Assembly: GCA_011049095.1 (NCBI GenBank)
Contig: DSDE01000264.1
Span: 1 to 12,739 of the forward strand
DNA: 12,739 bases
Direction: 5' to 3'
Source of the DNA: Fidelibacterota bacterium
GTDB lineage: Bacteria > Fidelibacterota > Fidelibacteria > Fidelibacterales > DSDE01
The translations under genes and the position numbers were made by a program. Positions 1 to 6,280 of the stretch are shown in pieces. The notes below the pieces were generated by a model. It was given only the letters and a program-made list of their open reading frames with translations, made no database searches and was not told where the DNA came from. Position 1 is the first letter of the stretch. Each line of letters starts with the position of its first letter.

Positions 1-1021
1 GATTTAGATAGTCTGCCTTGTAAATACGGTAGTTTGAAGCGTGATAATTGCTCAGTATATAGAAATATTCCCTGTCGGGATAGGGGATAAAACTGCCTTT
101 GCGGTTTCTGGTGAGAGATTGCCAGCCGCTGTCTGATTGGCGGTCAAGGAGGAGAAGCTCATTTTCATTACCTACAAGCTCAGCAATGAGAAAAAGCCAG
201 CGTCCATCAGAGGATATTTTCAGCTCGGGCCACTCTTCTTTAGGGCGATTTTTCCCAAAAATATGTTCATCATCTTGGTAATCGTTGCCAATTTTGTGAA
301 ACCATACGTGGCGATAATAGACACGCTCCGGGTCTGGGCGAGTGCCAGGCAGGGGATATCGAGTATAATAGAAAGCGCTTTCATCGGGCAGCCAGGCGAT
401 GGAACATGCACGGGTGTGAGGGATGCTATCAGAAAGGGTTTTACCGCTGTTAATTTCCAAAATATAGAGAGTACTCAGCTCACTGCCGCCTGCCGAAAGT
501 CCGTAAGCAATATAAGCCCCTTTAGGCGAGACAGAAAACCAGTCAATGCTGATGATACCGTCTGCCTGCATTGTATTTGGGTCCAGGAGAATTTCTTCAT
601 CGGTGAAATCGGGATTGCTCTGTATAAGAACGCGTTGGTTTTTTCCAGACAACTGTTTGGTATAAAAATAGGCGTTGTCGCGAATGGTCGGCAGATTGAC
701 AGATTCCTGGCCTAAAAGCTCAGTGAAGCGTTTTATAAGGAATTCCCGCTGTGGAAGCGTATCTAAAATGGATCGTGTATAGCGGTTTTGGGCATCTGTC
801 CAGGCCTTTGTTTCCGGTGAGTCTCCATCCTCAAGCCATCGGTAATCATCACGCAAGACCTGAGAATAGAGTGTATCATAGACTGCTATGGTGGCGCTCA
901 CCGGGGGCTGAAATCTTTTTTCCTTCACCGGTCTTGGATCGCAACCTGTAATGCCTGCCAAAATGGGAAGTATTAACAATGTGATAGACTTATATGGTAT
1001 TTTTCCCCAGGGCAATTTCAT
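1..1021 (-). CDS. Prolyl oligopeptidase family (S9A) lipoprotein, N-terminal part, cut by window edge
   Basis: This is a secreted serine peptidase of the prolyl oligopeptidase type, which in the family cuts short proline-containing peptides. About 340 residues are visible. I chose the ATG at 1021 because GAGGGGG lies just upstream and a lipoprotein signal follows: a hydrophobic stretch at residues 12-24, then a lipobox ending ITGC with the acylated Cys at 27 and Asp at 28. Residues 58-78 carry the S9A N-terminal signature, DDYRWLED followed by an AWTDAQN-like run. Beta-propeller-type repeats follow, such as 'SVSPKGAYIAYGLSAGGSE' and 'KISSDGRWLFL'. S9A proteins usually have around 700 residues, so the alpha/beta-hydrolase domain with the Ser-Asp-His triad lies beyond base 1 and its integrity cannot be judged. 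The zinc-ribbon gene at 1164-1526 lies 142 bases upstream on the same strand. Confidence 0.9.
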   Translation of the reverse strand, partial: MKLPWGKIPYKSITLLILPILAGITGCDPRPVKEKRFQPPVSATIAVYDTLYSQVLRDDYRWLEDGDSPETKAWTDAQNRYTRSILDTLPQREFLIKRFTELLGQESVNLPTIRDNAYFYTKQLSGKNQRVLIQSNPDFTDEEILLDPNTMQADGIISIDWFSVSPKGAYIAYGLSAGGSELSTLYILEINSGKTLSDSIPHTRACSIAWLPDESAFYYTRYPLPGTRPDPERVYYRHVWFHKIGNDYQDDEHIFGKNRPKEEWPELKISSDGRWLFLIAELVGNENELLLLDRQSDSGWQSLTRNRKGSFIPYPDREYFYILSNYHASNYRIYKADYLN

Positions 1022-1098
1022 TTTTCCCCCTCGTGATCCCAGTCTGAATGTCTGCCAGACGGGCTATTGTGAATTTTCTGCAGGGTCATATTGCTGTG

Positions 1099-1127
1099 AA
1101 TCTAATTCAAATGCAGCCATAAATCAA
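1099..1127 (-). promoter_or_regulatory. Possible promoter for the oligopeptidase lipoprotein gene
   Basis: On the minus strand TTGATT is followed after 17 bases by TAGATT, about 78 bases before the ATG at 1021. Each hexamer matches four of six positions of the sigma-70 consensus. It is the best candidate in the 142-base gap, but the match is weak and the host's sigma-factor preference is unknown. Confidence 0.22.
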
Positions 1128-1163
1128 GTTTGCTGATGAGTTTCAAGCTACTAAAATTGTCAA

Positions 1164-1526
1164 TCAGGGCAAAGTTCCCCTGCCGGAATAATCCAGCAGA
1201 TATCGTTTGAACTTTTTTAATCCTGTTTTTGCCTGCTCGATATAAAATTTTTCAATCCAAAAGATCGTGGGACACGCGTTTTTACTCTTTGTTTGGTGTT
1301 TTTCCTGCACATAATAAGGTATAAGTCTGGAGTCGAGGATGGCTTTTGCTTGTTTTATGTCTGTGGCTTTTTGAAGCTCCAGGACAGGCAGGAAGCTCAG
1401 ATTGTCATCAGTAAATTCTTCTGGAATAACCTCCAGCTCTTTTAGGGAATCCACAAGCGGTACCCCGCAGTCTGAGCACTCAGTGAATTTTTTCCCATAC
1501 TCTTTACGACATAGCGGACAATACAT
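1164..1526 (-). CDS. Small zinc-ribbon protein with DUF2007-like C-terminal part
   Basis: This is a soluble protein of 120 residues. An N-terminal zinc ribbon is formed by Cys3, Cys6, Cys17 and Cys20 (CPLC, then CSDC). An acidic linker leads to a domain with 'LQKATDIKQAKAILDSRLIPYYV', which resembles DUF2007, described as a putative prokaryotic signal-transducing domain: a ferredoxin-like fold that starts with an 'A..I...L...GI.y.v' pattern. The true function is unknown. The reading frame is open further upstream to 1610, but I chose the ATG at 1526: GAGGAG sits at the right distance, and the upstream extension would run to the edge of the mobile element and place the zinc ribbon internally. 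It may be co-transcribed with the oligopeptidase gene, although the 142-base gap leaves room for a separate promoter. Confidence 0.78.
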   Translation of the reverse strand: MYCPLCRKEYGKKFTECSDCGVPLVDSLKELEVIPEEFTDDNLSFLPVLELQKATDIKQAKAILDSRLIPYYVQEKHQTKSKNACPTIFWIEKFYIEQAKTGLKKFKRYLLDYSGRGTLP

Positions 1527-1532
1527 CTTTAT

Positions 1533-1538
1533 CTCCTC
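1533..1538 (-). promoter_or_regulatory. Ribosome binding site that fixes the zinc-ribbon start
   Basis: GAGGAG on the minus strand ends six bases before the ATG at 1526. It decides between that start and the longer frame reaching 1610, which has no comparable site and would add a hydrophobic N-terminus before the zinc ribbon. Confidence 0.7.
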
Positions 1539-1598
1539 AAAACAGAGTAATGAGTTTTTTTCAAGATTTCCAGAGAAAAGAAAAAAACTCAAAAATAA

Positions 1599-1608
1599 CA
1601 GAGAAACC
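1599..1608. repeat. Decayed target-site duplication, left flank of element copy 1
   Basis: The 10 bases CAGAGAAACC abut the left end of the element. The right flank at 2010-2019 reads CAGAGAGGGT, so six of ten positions match, in the same register and length as the perfect duplication around copy 2. Alone this would be weak. It is supported by the identical 10-bp spacing at the other copy. Confidence 0.5.
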
Positions 1609-1733
1609 ACTGCTGTCCTAAATAATCTGGAATGCGATGGTGAAGCAATTATTTACTATCAGTTACAAAACAAGATTGTATATTTCTTAGTGGAACCCTA
1701 AGAAGCACATCTGGTATTCTCATACTATTTCAT

Positions 1734-1779
1734 CTTAATTTGGCTTGATCTGTCAGGGGACGGACAGGTCCAAATTAAG
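1734..1779. repeat. 46-nt palindrome inside element copy 1
   Basis: Outer arms CTTAATTTGG and CCAAATTAAG (10 bp, perfect) enclose inner arms CTGTC and GACAG around an 8-base AGGGGACG loop. The same structure occurs at 11240-11285 in copy 2 with one change in the inner arm. It would fold on either strand and in RNA. It could slow or end transcription coming from the channel gene, but there is no T-run that would make it a standard terminator. Confidence 0.8.
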
Positions 1780-1782
1780 CAA

Positions 1783-1854
1783 CACTTCGACTCCGCTCAG
1801 TGACCGCACTTCGACCCTTCGACAAGCTCAGGATACCACTCCGCTCAGTGACCG
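1783..1854. repeat. Short repeat cluster, CACTTCGACTCCGCTCAGTG type
   Basis: The unit CACTTCGACTCCGCTCAGTG followed by ACCG fills 1783-1806. A partial copy, CACTCCGCTCAGTGACCG, fills 1837-1854. Between them lies a related segment with CTTCGACAAGCTCAGG. Copy 2 of the element carries one full unit (11213-11236, opposite strand) and a degenerate second one near 11180-11187. Such motifs occur as dispersed intergenic repeats in many environmental bacteria. Here they form an internal module of the mobile element. Confidence 0.7.
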
Positions 1855-2009
1855 GGGCTGTCACAAATTCGGGGAAGATTCTGCCTTCAAACACAATCTT
1901 CTTTTTCCCGACCCCGTGAAAGAATATTTCACAGGGCGTGAAGGCCTGGGTTAAAACAGCCGGAGAAATGAGATTTACGAATTGAATAGTTTTATTTTGG
2001 ACAGATGTG

Positions 2010-2019
2010 CAGAGAGGGT
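2010..2019. repeat. Decayed target-site duplication, right flank of element copy 1
   Basis: CAGAGAGGGT directly follows the right end of the element and pairs with CAGAGAAACC at 1599-1608. The first six bases are identical. Confidence 0.5.
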
Positions 2020-2093
2020 ATATTCGTCGATATGTGGAATTTGCAGGCCAGAGACAGCTATAAAAAGCAGGAATCTAAGGGTAGAAGCAGTCG

Positions 2094-3542
2094 TTATTTT
2101 ATTGTAATAGGTTTATTTAGCTCGAAATCCCAGAGGGCGCTGCGTTTCAGGTCGTAATAGCTTAGCCACAGCAATTGGAGGCTTGTGTAGTAATTTTTTC
2201 TGGCACTGTTTTGACTTTCCTGAGCCAGGAGTAGAGATGTAATATTAACTTTCCCAATGAGATATCTGTTTCGTGCTACATCGAAGCGGCGGATGGCAAT
2301 AGTGTCGGCTCTGGCAGCGACTTCCAGTTGCTTTTGAAGTCGCAGCAGTTCACGGATGTAGTGGCGGATTTGTTGGTCGTAGAGCGCTTCATCGTAGCGG
2401 GCATGAATATCGGCAGCTTTCTCCATAGCAAGGTTTTCCAGAATGCGTGCCTTTCGTTCTCCAGCATTCCAAAGAGGCATATTTAGCCGCAGTGTGAGTC
2501 GCTGCTGGTTGAGAAGATTCCGGAAAAGATTAGGAAAAGTCTGGGCTGTCTGGTCAAATCCGGCGCTGGCGGAAAGGGTAATATCAGGTTTTCGTGCAGC
2601 TCTGGCCTGTTTAACGCGGTATTGATACTGAAATTGCGACAGATGATGCTGGAGATGGAGCAGGCTGTATTCCCTGGCGTTTGAAACAGCTTCATTTTCA
2701 TTAAGCTCGATTTTAGGAAAAGCAGGTGGCAGGGCTAAATGTAAATTGACGGATTCAGTCAGGCCTAAAATTAGTTTAAGCTCAAGAAGGGCCATTTCGT
2801 GTCGGGAGCTGGCCGTGGAAAGGCTGAGCTGTGCATTCATTCTGGCGAGTTCGCTTTCCAGAAGCTCATTTTCAGCGATGCGACCCACGTCATAGCGACG
2901 TTGAGAGAGATAATAGATGCTGTCATTTACCGCAAGATTGACTTTAGAAATTTCCATCTCCATTGCCGCCACAACAGCGCCGAAATAGGCTTGTATGATT
3001 TCCCTGTCATTACGCAGCATCTTATCAAGAAGCTGGCGTTTCTTAAGCTCATAGTCCCGACGATTGAGTTCTCGCTGGTAGCGGTTTTCGTTGGCTTGAA
3101 AAAGGGGCTGCTCTATGCCGGCTACCAATGGTGAGCTTTGATAGTAGAAATCATCAGTATTGCCAAAAAGGTCAACCCGCCGCAAGCCACTGCTGAGATA
3201 TACAGAGCCACCAGAAAAGGTGAGTCGCTGCATCAGGTTGAGATTGAGAGATGAATACATCTGACTCTGAGGTAAAAATTTTACACTACCGTCGGGCTGG
3301 GTAATGGAATTTATTGAGCGATTCAGGCCTGGCGCTTCACCGGAAAGTGTGAGCTGAGGTTTATAGCGGGCTTCATCTGCCAGAAAATCAGCTTCGATCT
3401 GAACGAGTTCCTGGCGCAGCGCAGCGGCTCCCGGCCCCTGTTTTCGTCCAAGCTCAATACATTCATCCATTGTAAAAGAGATAGTCTGAGCTGAAAGTAC
3501 TACGCCAATGAGCATTAAAGGGCTGTATTTAAAAATTTTCAT
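2094..3542 (-). CDS. TolC-like outer-membrane efflux channel protein
   Basis: This 482-residue outer-membrane factor would form the trimeric exit duct of a tripartite exporter. Residues 1-18 form a signal peptide (MKIFKYSPLMLIGVVLSA). Then comes 'FTMDECIELGRKQGPGAAALRQE', matching the start of the outer-membrane efflux repeat (usually 'L..A...AL..NP'). The protein shows the two-repeat helical pattern: long amphipathic helices around residues 160-260 ('LNRRDYELKKRQLLDKML') and 370-460 ('RKARILENLAMEKAADIHAR'), separated by beta-strand segments such as 'PDITLSASAGFDQ'. Length is normal for the family. The ATG at 3542 is preceded by AGGA. It is the last gene of the export block, 157 bases behind the permease stop, so it may have a weak promoter of its own. 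A specific role such as drug or lipid export cannot be read from it. Confidence 0.88.
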   Translation of the reverse strand: MKIFKYSPLMLIGVVLSAQTISFTMDECIELGRKQGPGAAALRQELVQIEADFLADEARYKPQLTLSGEAPGLNRSINSITQPDGSVKFLPQSQMYSSLNLNLMQRLTFSGGSVYLSSGLRRVDLFGNTDDFYYQSSPLVAGIEQPLFQANENRYQRELNRRDYELKKRQLLDKMLRNDREIIQAYFGAVVAAMEMEISKVNLAVNDSIYYLSQRRYDVGRIAENELLESELARMNAQLSLSTASSRHEMALLELKLILGLTESVNLHLALPPAFPKIELNENEAVSNAREYSLLHLQHHLSQFQYQYRVKQARAARKPDITLSASAGFDQTAQTFPNLFRNLLNQQRLTLRLNMPLWNAGERKARILENLAMEKAADIHARYDEALYDQQIRHYIRELLRLQKQLEVAARADTIAIRRFDVARNRYLIGKVNITSLLLAQESQNSARKNYYTSLQLLWLSYYDLKRSALWDFELNKPITIK

Positions 3543-3699
3543 AAAAATCCTGACATTTTATTAAGTAGATATATTTGAAATTTTGCTTGGCGTGGAATTT
3601 TATTGCTTGCCTATGTTCTATATTAAAAATTTGTATCATATAATTACCAATATTCAGATAACTGAGATCTCATTCATGTCTTTAGCTGACGATAGGGGC

Positions 3700-5007
3700 T
3701 TATTTGGCTGCATTTCTGGCGGGAAAAATTCCAAAAACAAGCCCGGTACTCATCGCTACTGTCAATGAGATAAACACAGAAGCTGGCCGAATGATTGTGA
3801 CGATTCCAGAGCTGCTTTCAATGGCGAGACTGAGTGTATAGCCGGTCATTAGCCCGATTATTCCACCTGAGATGCTTATCATCAGGGCTTCTAAAAGAAA
3901 TTGCAGTAAAATATCATACCGTGTAGCGCCCAGGGCTTGCCTGATGCCGATTTCTTTGATTCGCTCCATGACAGAGGCCAGCATAATATTCATAATGCCG
4001 ATGCCGCCGACTATGAGAGAAATAGAGGCAATAGCGCCTAAGACAAAATTAAAAATTTGTCTGGTACGCTGTTCTTGTTTTAGAAGTAATTCTGGTACAA
4101 TGACTTCAAAATCTACCTGATTATTGTGCCTTCGCTGCAGCAGGCGGCTAATTATCTCGGTTACATTCCCCACATGGCGGCTGTCATTGACTTTGACGAC
4201 GAGCCTGTCAATCTGATGACTCTGATTTTTTTCGTTGCCATTATTTTCACGAGCCTGCACTAAAAGTTCCGGTGTAATTCGGGTTCTGTTTTTTACCCGC
4301 AAGAGCGCCGTATTAATGGGTGTATAAACGTCCATATTGTAGTTTCGAATGCCCAGGCGGCTTAGATCTTTGTCAGTGAGGGACCATTGGTTTAGAACAC
4401 CGACAACGGTGAACCATGTACGGCCACATTTGATCGGCTTGCCTAGGGGCTCTTCTCCCTGAAAAAATCGGGCAGCGATACCATAACCGATAATTGCTAC
4501 CGGCCGGGCATTTTCGTGATCACGCGGTGAAAACCAGCGACCTTTTTGCAGTTGAAAAGGGAGCATCTGGAAATAGTGTTCACCGATACCCACCAATTTA
4601 CCGCTGCGCTTGAAGCCGGCACGTATAATTGTTGTTTCCAGCACCATCTCGGGGCTAACAAAATCAACGAAAGGAATTATTTTCTGAATATTTTCCGCGT
4701 CTTCAAGCGTCAGGCCTGGAGAGTGGCGGCGCTTCCTATTTTGATTGTTATCATTTTCAATGATATTTCCTTCTTCCTGAAAAACCAGGGGCTGAATGAC
4801 AATATTATTGACGCCCAAAAGTTTCATCTGCTGCATTATCTCTTGGCGGGCACCTTCTCCGATACTCAGCATGGCAATAACAGAAGCGACTCCGAAAATA
4901 ATACCAAGACTTGTTAAAATTGCCCTCAATTTATTTTGAAAAATAGCGCCAAAGGCGATTGATAGATTGAGTCGGATTTTTTGTGGAAGGGGTCGCTTAT
5001 GGCTCAT
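3700..5007 (-). CDS. MacB-like ABC transporter permease without ATPase domain
   Basis: This 435-residue inner-membrane permease belongs to the MacB/FtsX-type (type VII) ABC group, which works by mechanotransmission. The N-terminal part shows the MacB_PCD pattern: a 'NKLRAILTSLGIIFGVASVIAMLSIGEGA' helix at residues 25-53, then 'NNIVIQP' opening a periplasmic domain of about 260 residues. Helices follow at about 320-345, 365-395 and 400-430, with 'ERIKEIGIRQALGA' between them. E. coli MacB (648 residues) carries an N-terminal ATPase on the same chain; here it is absent. The ATG overlaps the adaptor stop as ATGA, which implies translational coupling. The protein ends at 'PARNAAK', whereas relatives continue with about ten residues such as 'LDPVDALARE'. 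The stop codon TAA sits where TTA (Leu) would fit, and the next codons read A-P-I-V-S before another stop. This suggests a recent short C-terminal truncation that is probably tolerated. Confidence 0.88.
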   Translation of the reverse strand: MSHKRPLPQKIRLNLSIAFGAIFQNKLRAILTSLGIIFGVASVIAMLSIGEGARQEIMQQMKLLGVNNIVIQPLVFQEEGNIIENDNNQNRKRRHSPGLTLEDAENIQKIIPFVDFVSPEMVLETTIIRAGFKRSGKLVGIGEHYFQMLPFQLQKGRWFSPRDHENARPVAIIGYGIAARFFQGEEPLGKPIKCGRTWFTVVGVLNQWSLTDKDLSRLGIRNYNMDVYTPINTALLRVKNRTRITPELLVQARENNGNEKNQSHQIDRLVVKVNDSRHVGNVTEIISRLLQRRHNNQVDFEVIVPELLLKQEQRTRQIFNFVLGAIASISLIVGGIGIMNIMLASVMERIKEIGIRQALGATRYDILLQFLLEALMISISGGIIGLMTGYTLSLAIESSSGIVTIIRPASVFISLTVAMSTGLVFGIFPARNAAK

Positions 5008-6266
5008 TGGACAGATGGTAGTGGTAGAGGCAAGATAGGGAGCTGTTCTGCACCTTCAGGAATATTCAATAAAACCTTATCGGTTTGCTTTAAGCCGCCG
5101 CTGATTTGAATATGCGTGTCATTTGAAAGCCCAGGCAAGACCTGCCGGCGATGGAGGCTGCTCTCTTTGCGGGTGTAAACCCAGGTGAGTGAATCATTGG
5201 CATGCACTGCCTCTAATGGTAGGCTGATAACGGAGTCAAGGCTGGCCACGAGGATTTCATTGGAGGTTGTCATAGCAGGGCGAAGTGTGCTGTCAGTCTG
5301 GTGAATTTCTATAATCACTTCAAAAACTTTTGAATCTGAGTTGGGAAGCTGTTCGCCAATATTGGCAACATTTGTTACTTCTCCTGTGAGAATTTTATTA
5401 GGGTCAGCATCAAGGCGGAGCGTGGCGCTTTGACCTGGTCTGACCTTTTGAATATCCACTTCGCTGATATAGGTTAGGCTCTGCATCACTGTGAGGTCTG
5501 GAAGAGTGGCCACAACTGGGTCCCAGGCATTGACGGTGCTTCCCTCTGTTTTTCGACGGCCATTCCATTCCCGGGCGTAAATGACCATTCCTCTTTTTGG
5601 GGCAAATATAGTAAATCCCTTCATTAGCTCCCGGTAGTCTGTCAATCTTTTTTTCTTAATAAGCAATTCTGTTTCTGCCTCGCGCATCTGGGCAGTGGCT
5701 TTCTGAACCATGGTAACATAGTTTTCCCGAGCCTGTTGAAGGCTGCGTATTGCTTTGTCATAATCTATTTCCGCTTGCCTGGCAACAGAGGGCGCTTCAT
5801 AGCGGCTCTGCTCTTTATATAAAAGACGCTCTTCCAATGCATATTTCAGGTTTATGAGATCATTTCGGGCATTGGCTAGAGTCAGGGTGCAATCTAGCTT
5901 CACCTGCTCAAAGCGAGACTCAAACTCTTGTATGGAGAGCTCCTCATCTTTAATCTTGCTTTCCAGCTCGCTTTTATCCAGCTCTGCAACAAAGGCTCCG
6001 CTGTCAACCACTGTACCTTCTGGCACGATTTTATGAATTTTCATCTCCCATATCCGAGCGCTGCGAACGTTTGCAGGCCCTTTAATATCTACAGAGTTTT
6101 TTGCCTGAAGCTCACCTGTGCTTGTAATCGTTACCTGAAATAGTCCTATGTTGGGTGAGATGAAAATATCTTCCCCACCGGCAATAACCTTTTTTCCAAA
6201 ACCAGATAACCAGACTAAAAAGATGATTAGAGCAGCCAGGGCAGATACGATCAGCCATTTTTTCAA
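5004..6266 (-). CDS. MacA/HlyD-type periplasmic adaptor (membrane fusion) protein
   Basis: This 420-residue adaptor would link the permease at 3700-5007 with the channel at 2094-3542. Residues 4-21 form one N-terminal membrane anchor. A lipoyl-like half-motif at about 72-97 ('WEMKIHKIVPEGTVVDSGAFVAELD') precedes a long coiled-coil hairpin at roughly 98-215, and the second lipoyl half starts at 'GFTIFAPKRGMVIY' (217-230). A beta-barrel with 'EVDIQKVRPGQSATLRLDA' and a membrane-proximal domain follow. The start is TTG: GGAG at 6274-6277 is seven bases upstream, and no in-frame ATG occurs before an upstream stop. It starts 14 bases after the acyl-CoA synthetase stop and overlaps the permease start by four bases, so all three are probably on one transcript. 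The tail is Pro-rich ('LPILPLPLPSVQ'). Confidence 0.87.
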   Translation of the reverse strand: MKKWLIVSALAALIIFLVWLSGFGKKVIAGGEDIFISPNIGLFQVTITSTGELQAKNSVDIKGPANVRSARIWEMKIHKIVPEGTVVDSGAFVAELDKSELESKIKDEELSIQEFESRFEQVKLDCTLTLANARNDLINLKYALEERLLYKEQSRYEAPSVARQAEIDYDKAIRSLQQARENYVTMVQKATAQMREAETELLIKKKRLTDYRELMKGFTIFAPKRGMVIYAREWNGRRKTEGSTVNAWDPVVATLPDLTVMQSLTYISEVDIQKVRPGQSATLRLDADPNKILTGEVTNVANIGEQLPNSDSKVFEVIIEIHQTDSTLRPAMTTSNEILVASLDSVISLPLEAVHANDSLTWVYTRKESSLHRRQVLPGLSNDTHIQISGGLKQTDKVLLNIPEGAEQLPILPLPLPSVQ

Positions 6267-6280
6267 ATCAAATCTCCATT

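Larger units (their letters stand above)
1609..2009 (-). mobile_element. MITE-like non-autonomous element, copy 1 (401 bp)
   Basis: This element fills most of the gene-free stretch 1527-2093. Its ends are ACTGCTGTCCTAAATAAT on the left and, read inward on the opposite strand, CACATCTGTCCAAAATAAA on the right. They share CTGTCC(T/A)AAATAA as an imperfect terminal inverted repeat. The whole unit is homologous to 11047-11411 in inverted orientation: near-identical at 1734-1806 and 1849-1900, and more diverged at 1632-1733. It contains a 46-nt palindrome, a CACTTCGAC-type repeat cluster, and hairpins with arms GGGGAAGAT/ATCTTC and GTGAAA/TTTCAC. It has no plausible coding sequence. It is longer than copy 2 by insertions near 1810-1840 and 1938-1955. 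The 10-bp duplication resembles what several IS4-superfamily transposases make, but the parent IS cannot be named from the sequence alone. Bases 2020-2093, between element and channel gene, show nothing further. Confidence 0.82.

Noticed and set aside
137..715. 192-residue plus-strand frame antisense to the oligopeptidase gene
   Set aside because: The minus-strand frame has a lipoprotein signal and clear S9A motifs. The plus-strand translation has no family resemblance and is a shadow.
1783..1854. CRISPR-like array
   Set aside because: There are only two unequal units with a related, not unique, segment between them. There is no leader and no cas gene.
1745..1954. Plus-strand open frame of 69 codons across element copy 1
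   Set aside because: It runs through palindromes and low-complexity repeats, has no ribosome site, and copy 2 has no matching open frame.
3543..3699. Separate promoter for the channel gene
   Set aside because: A TTGGTA and a TAATAT occur 19 bases apart on the minus strand. The spacing is long and such A+T-rich matches are frequent by chance.
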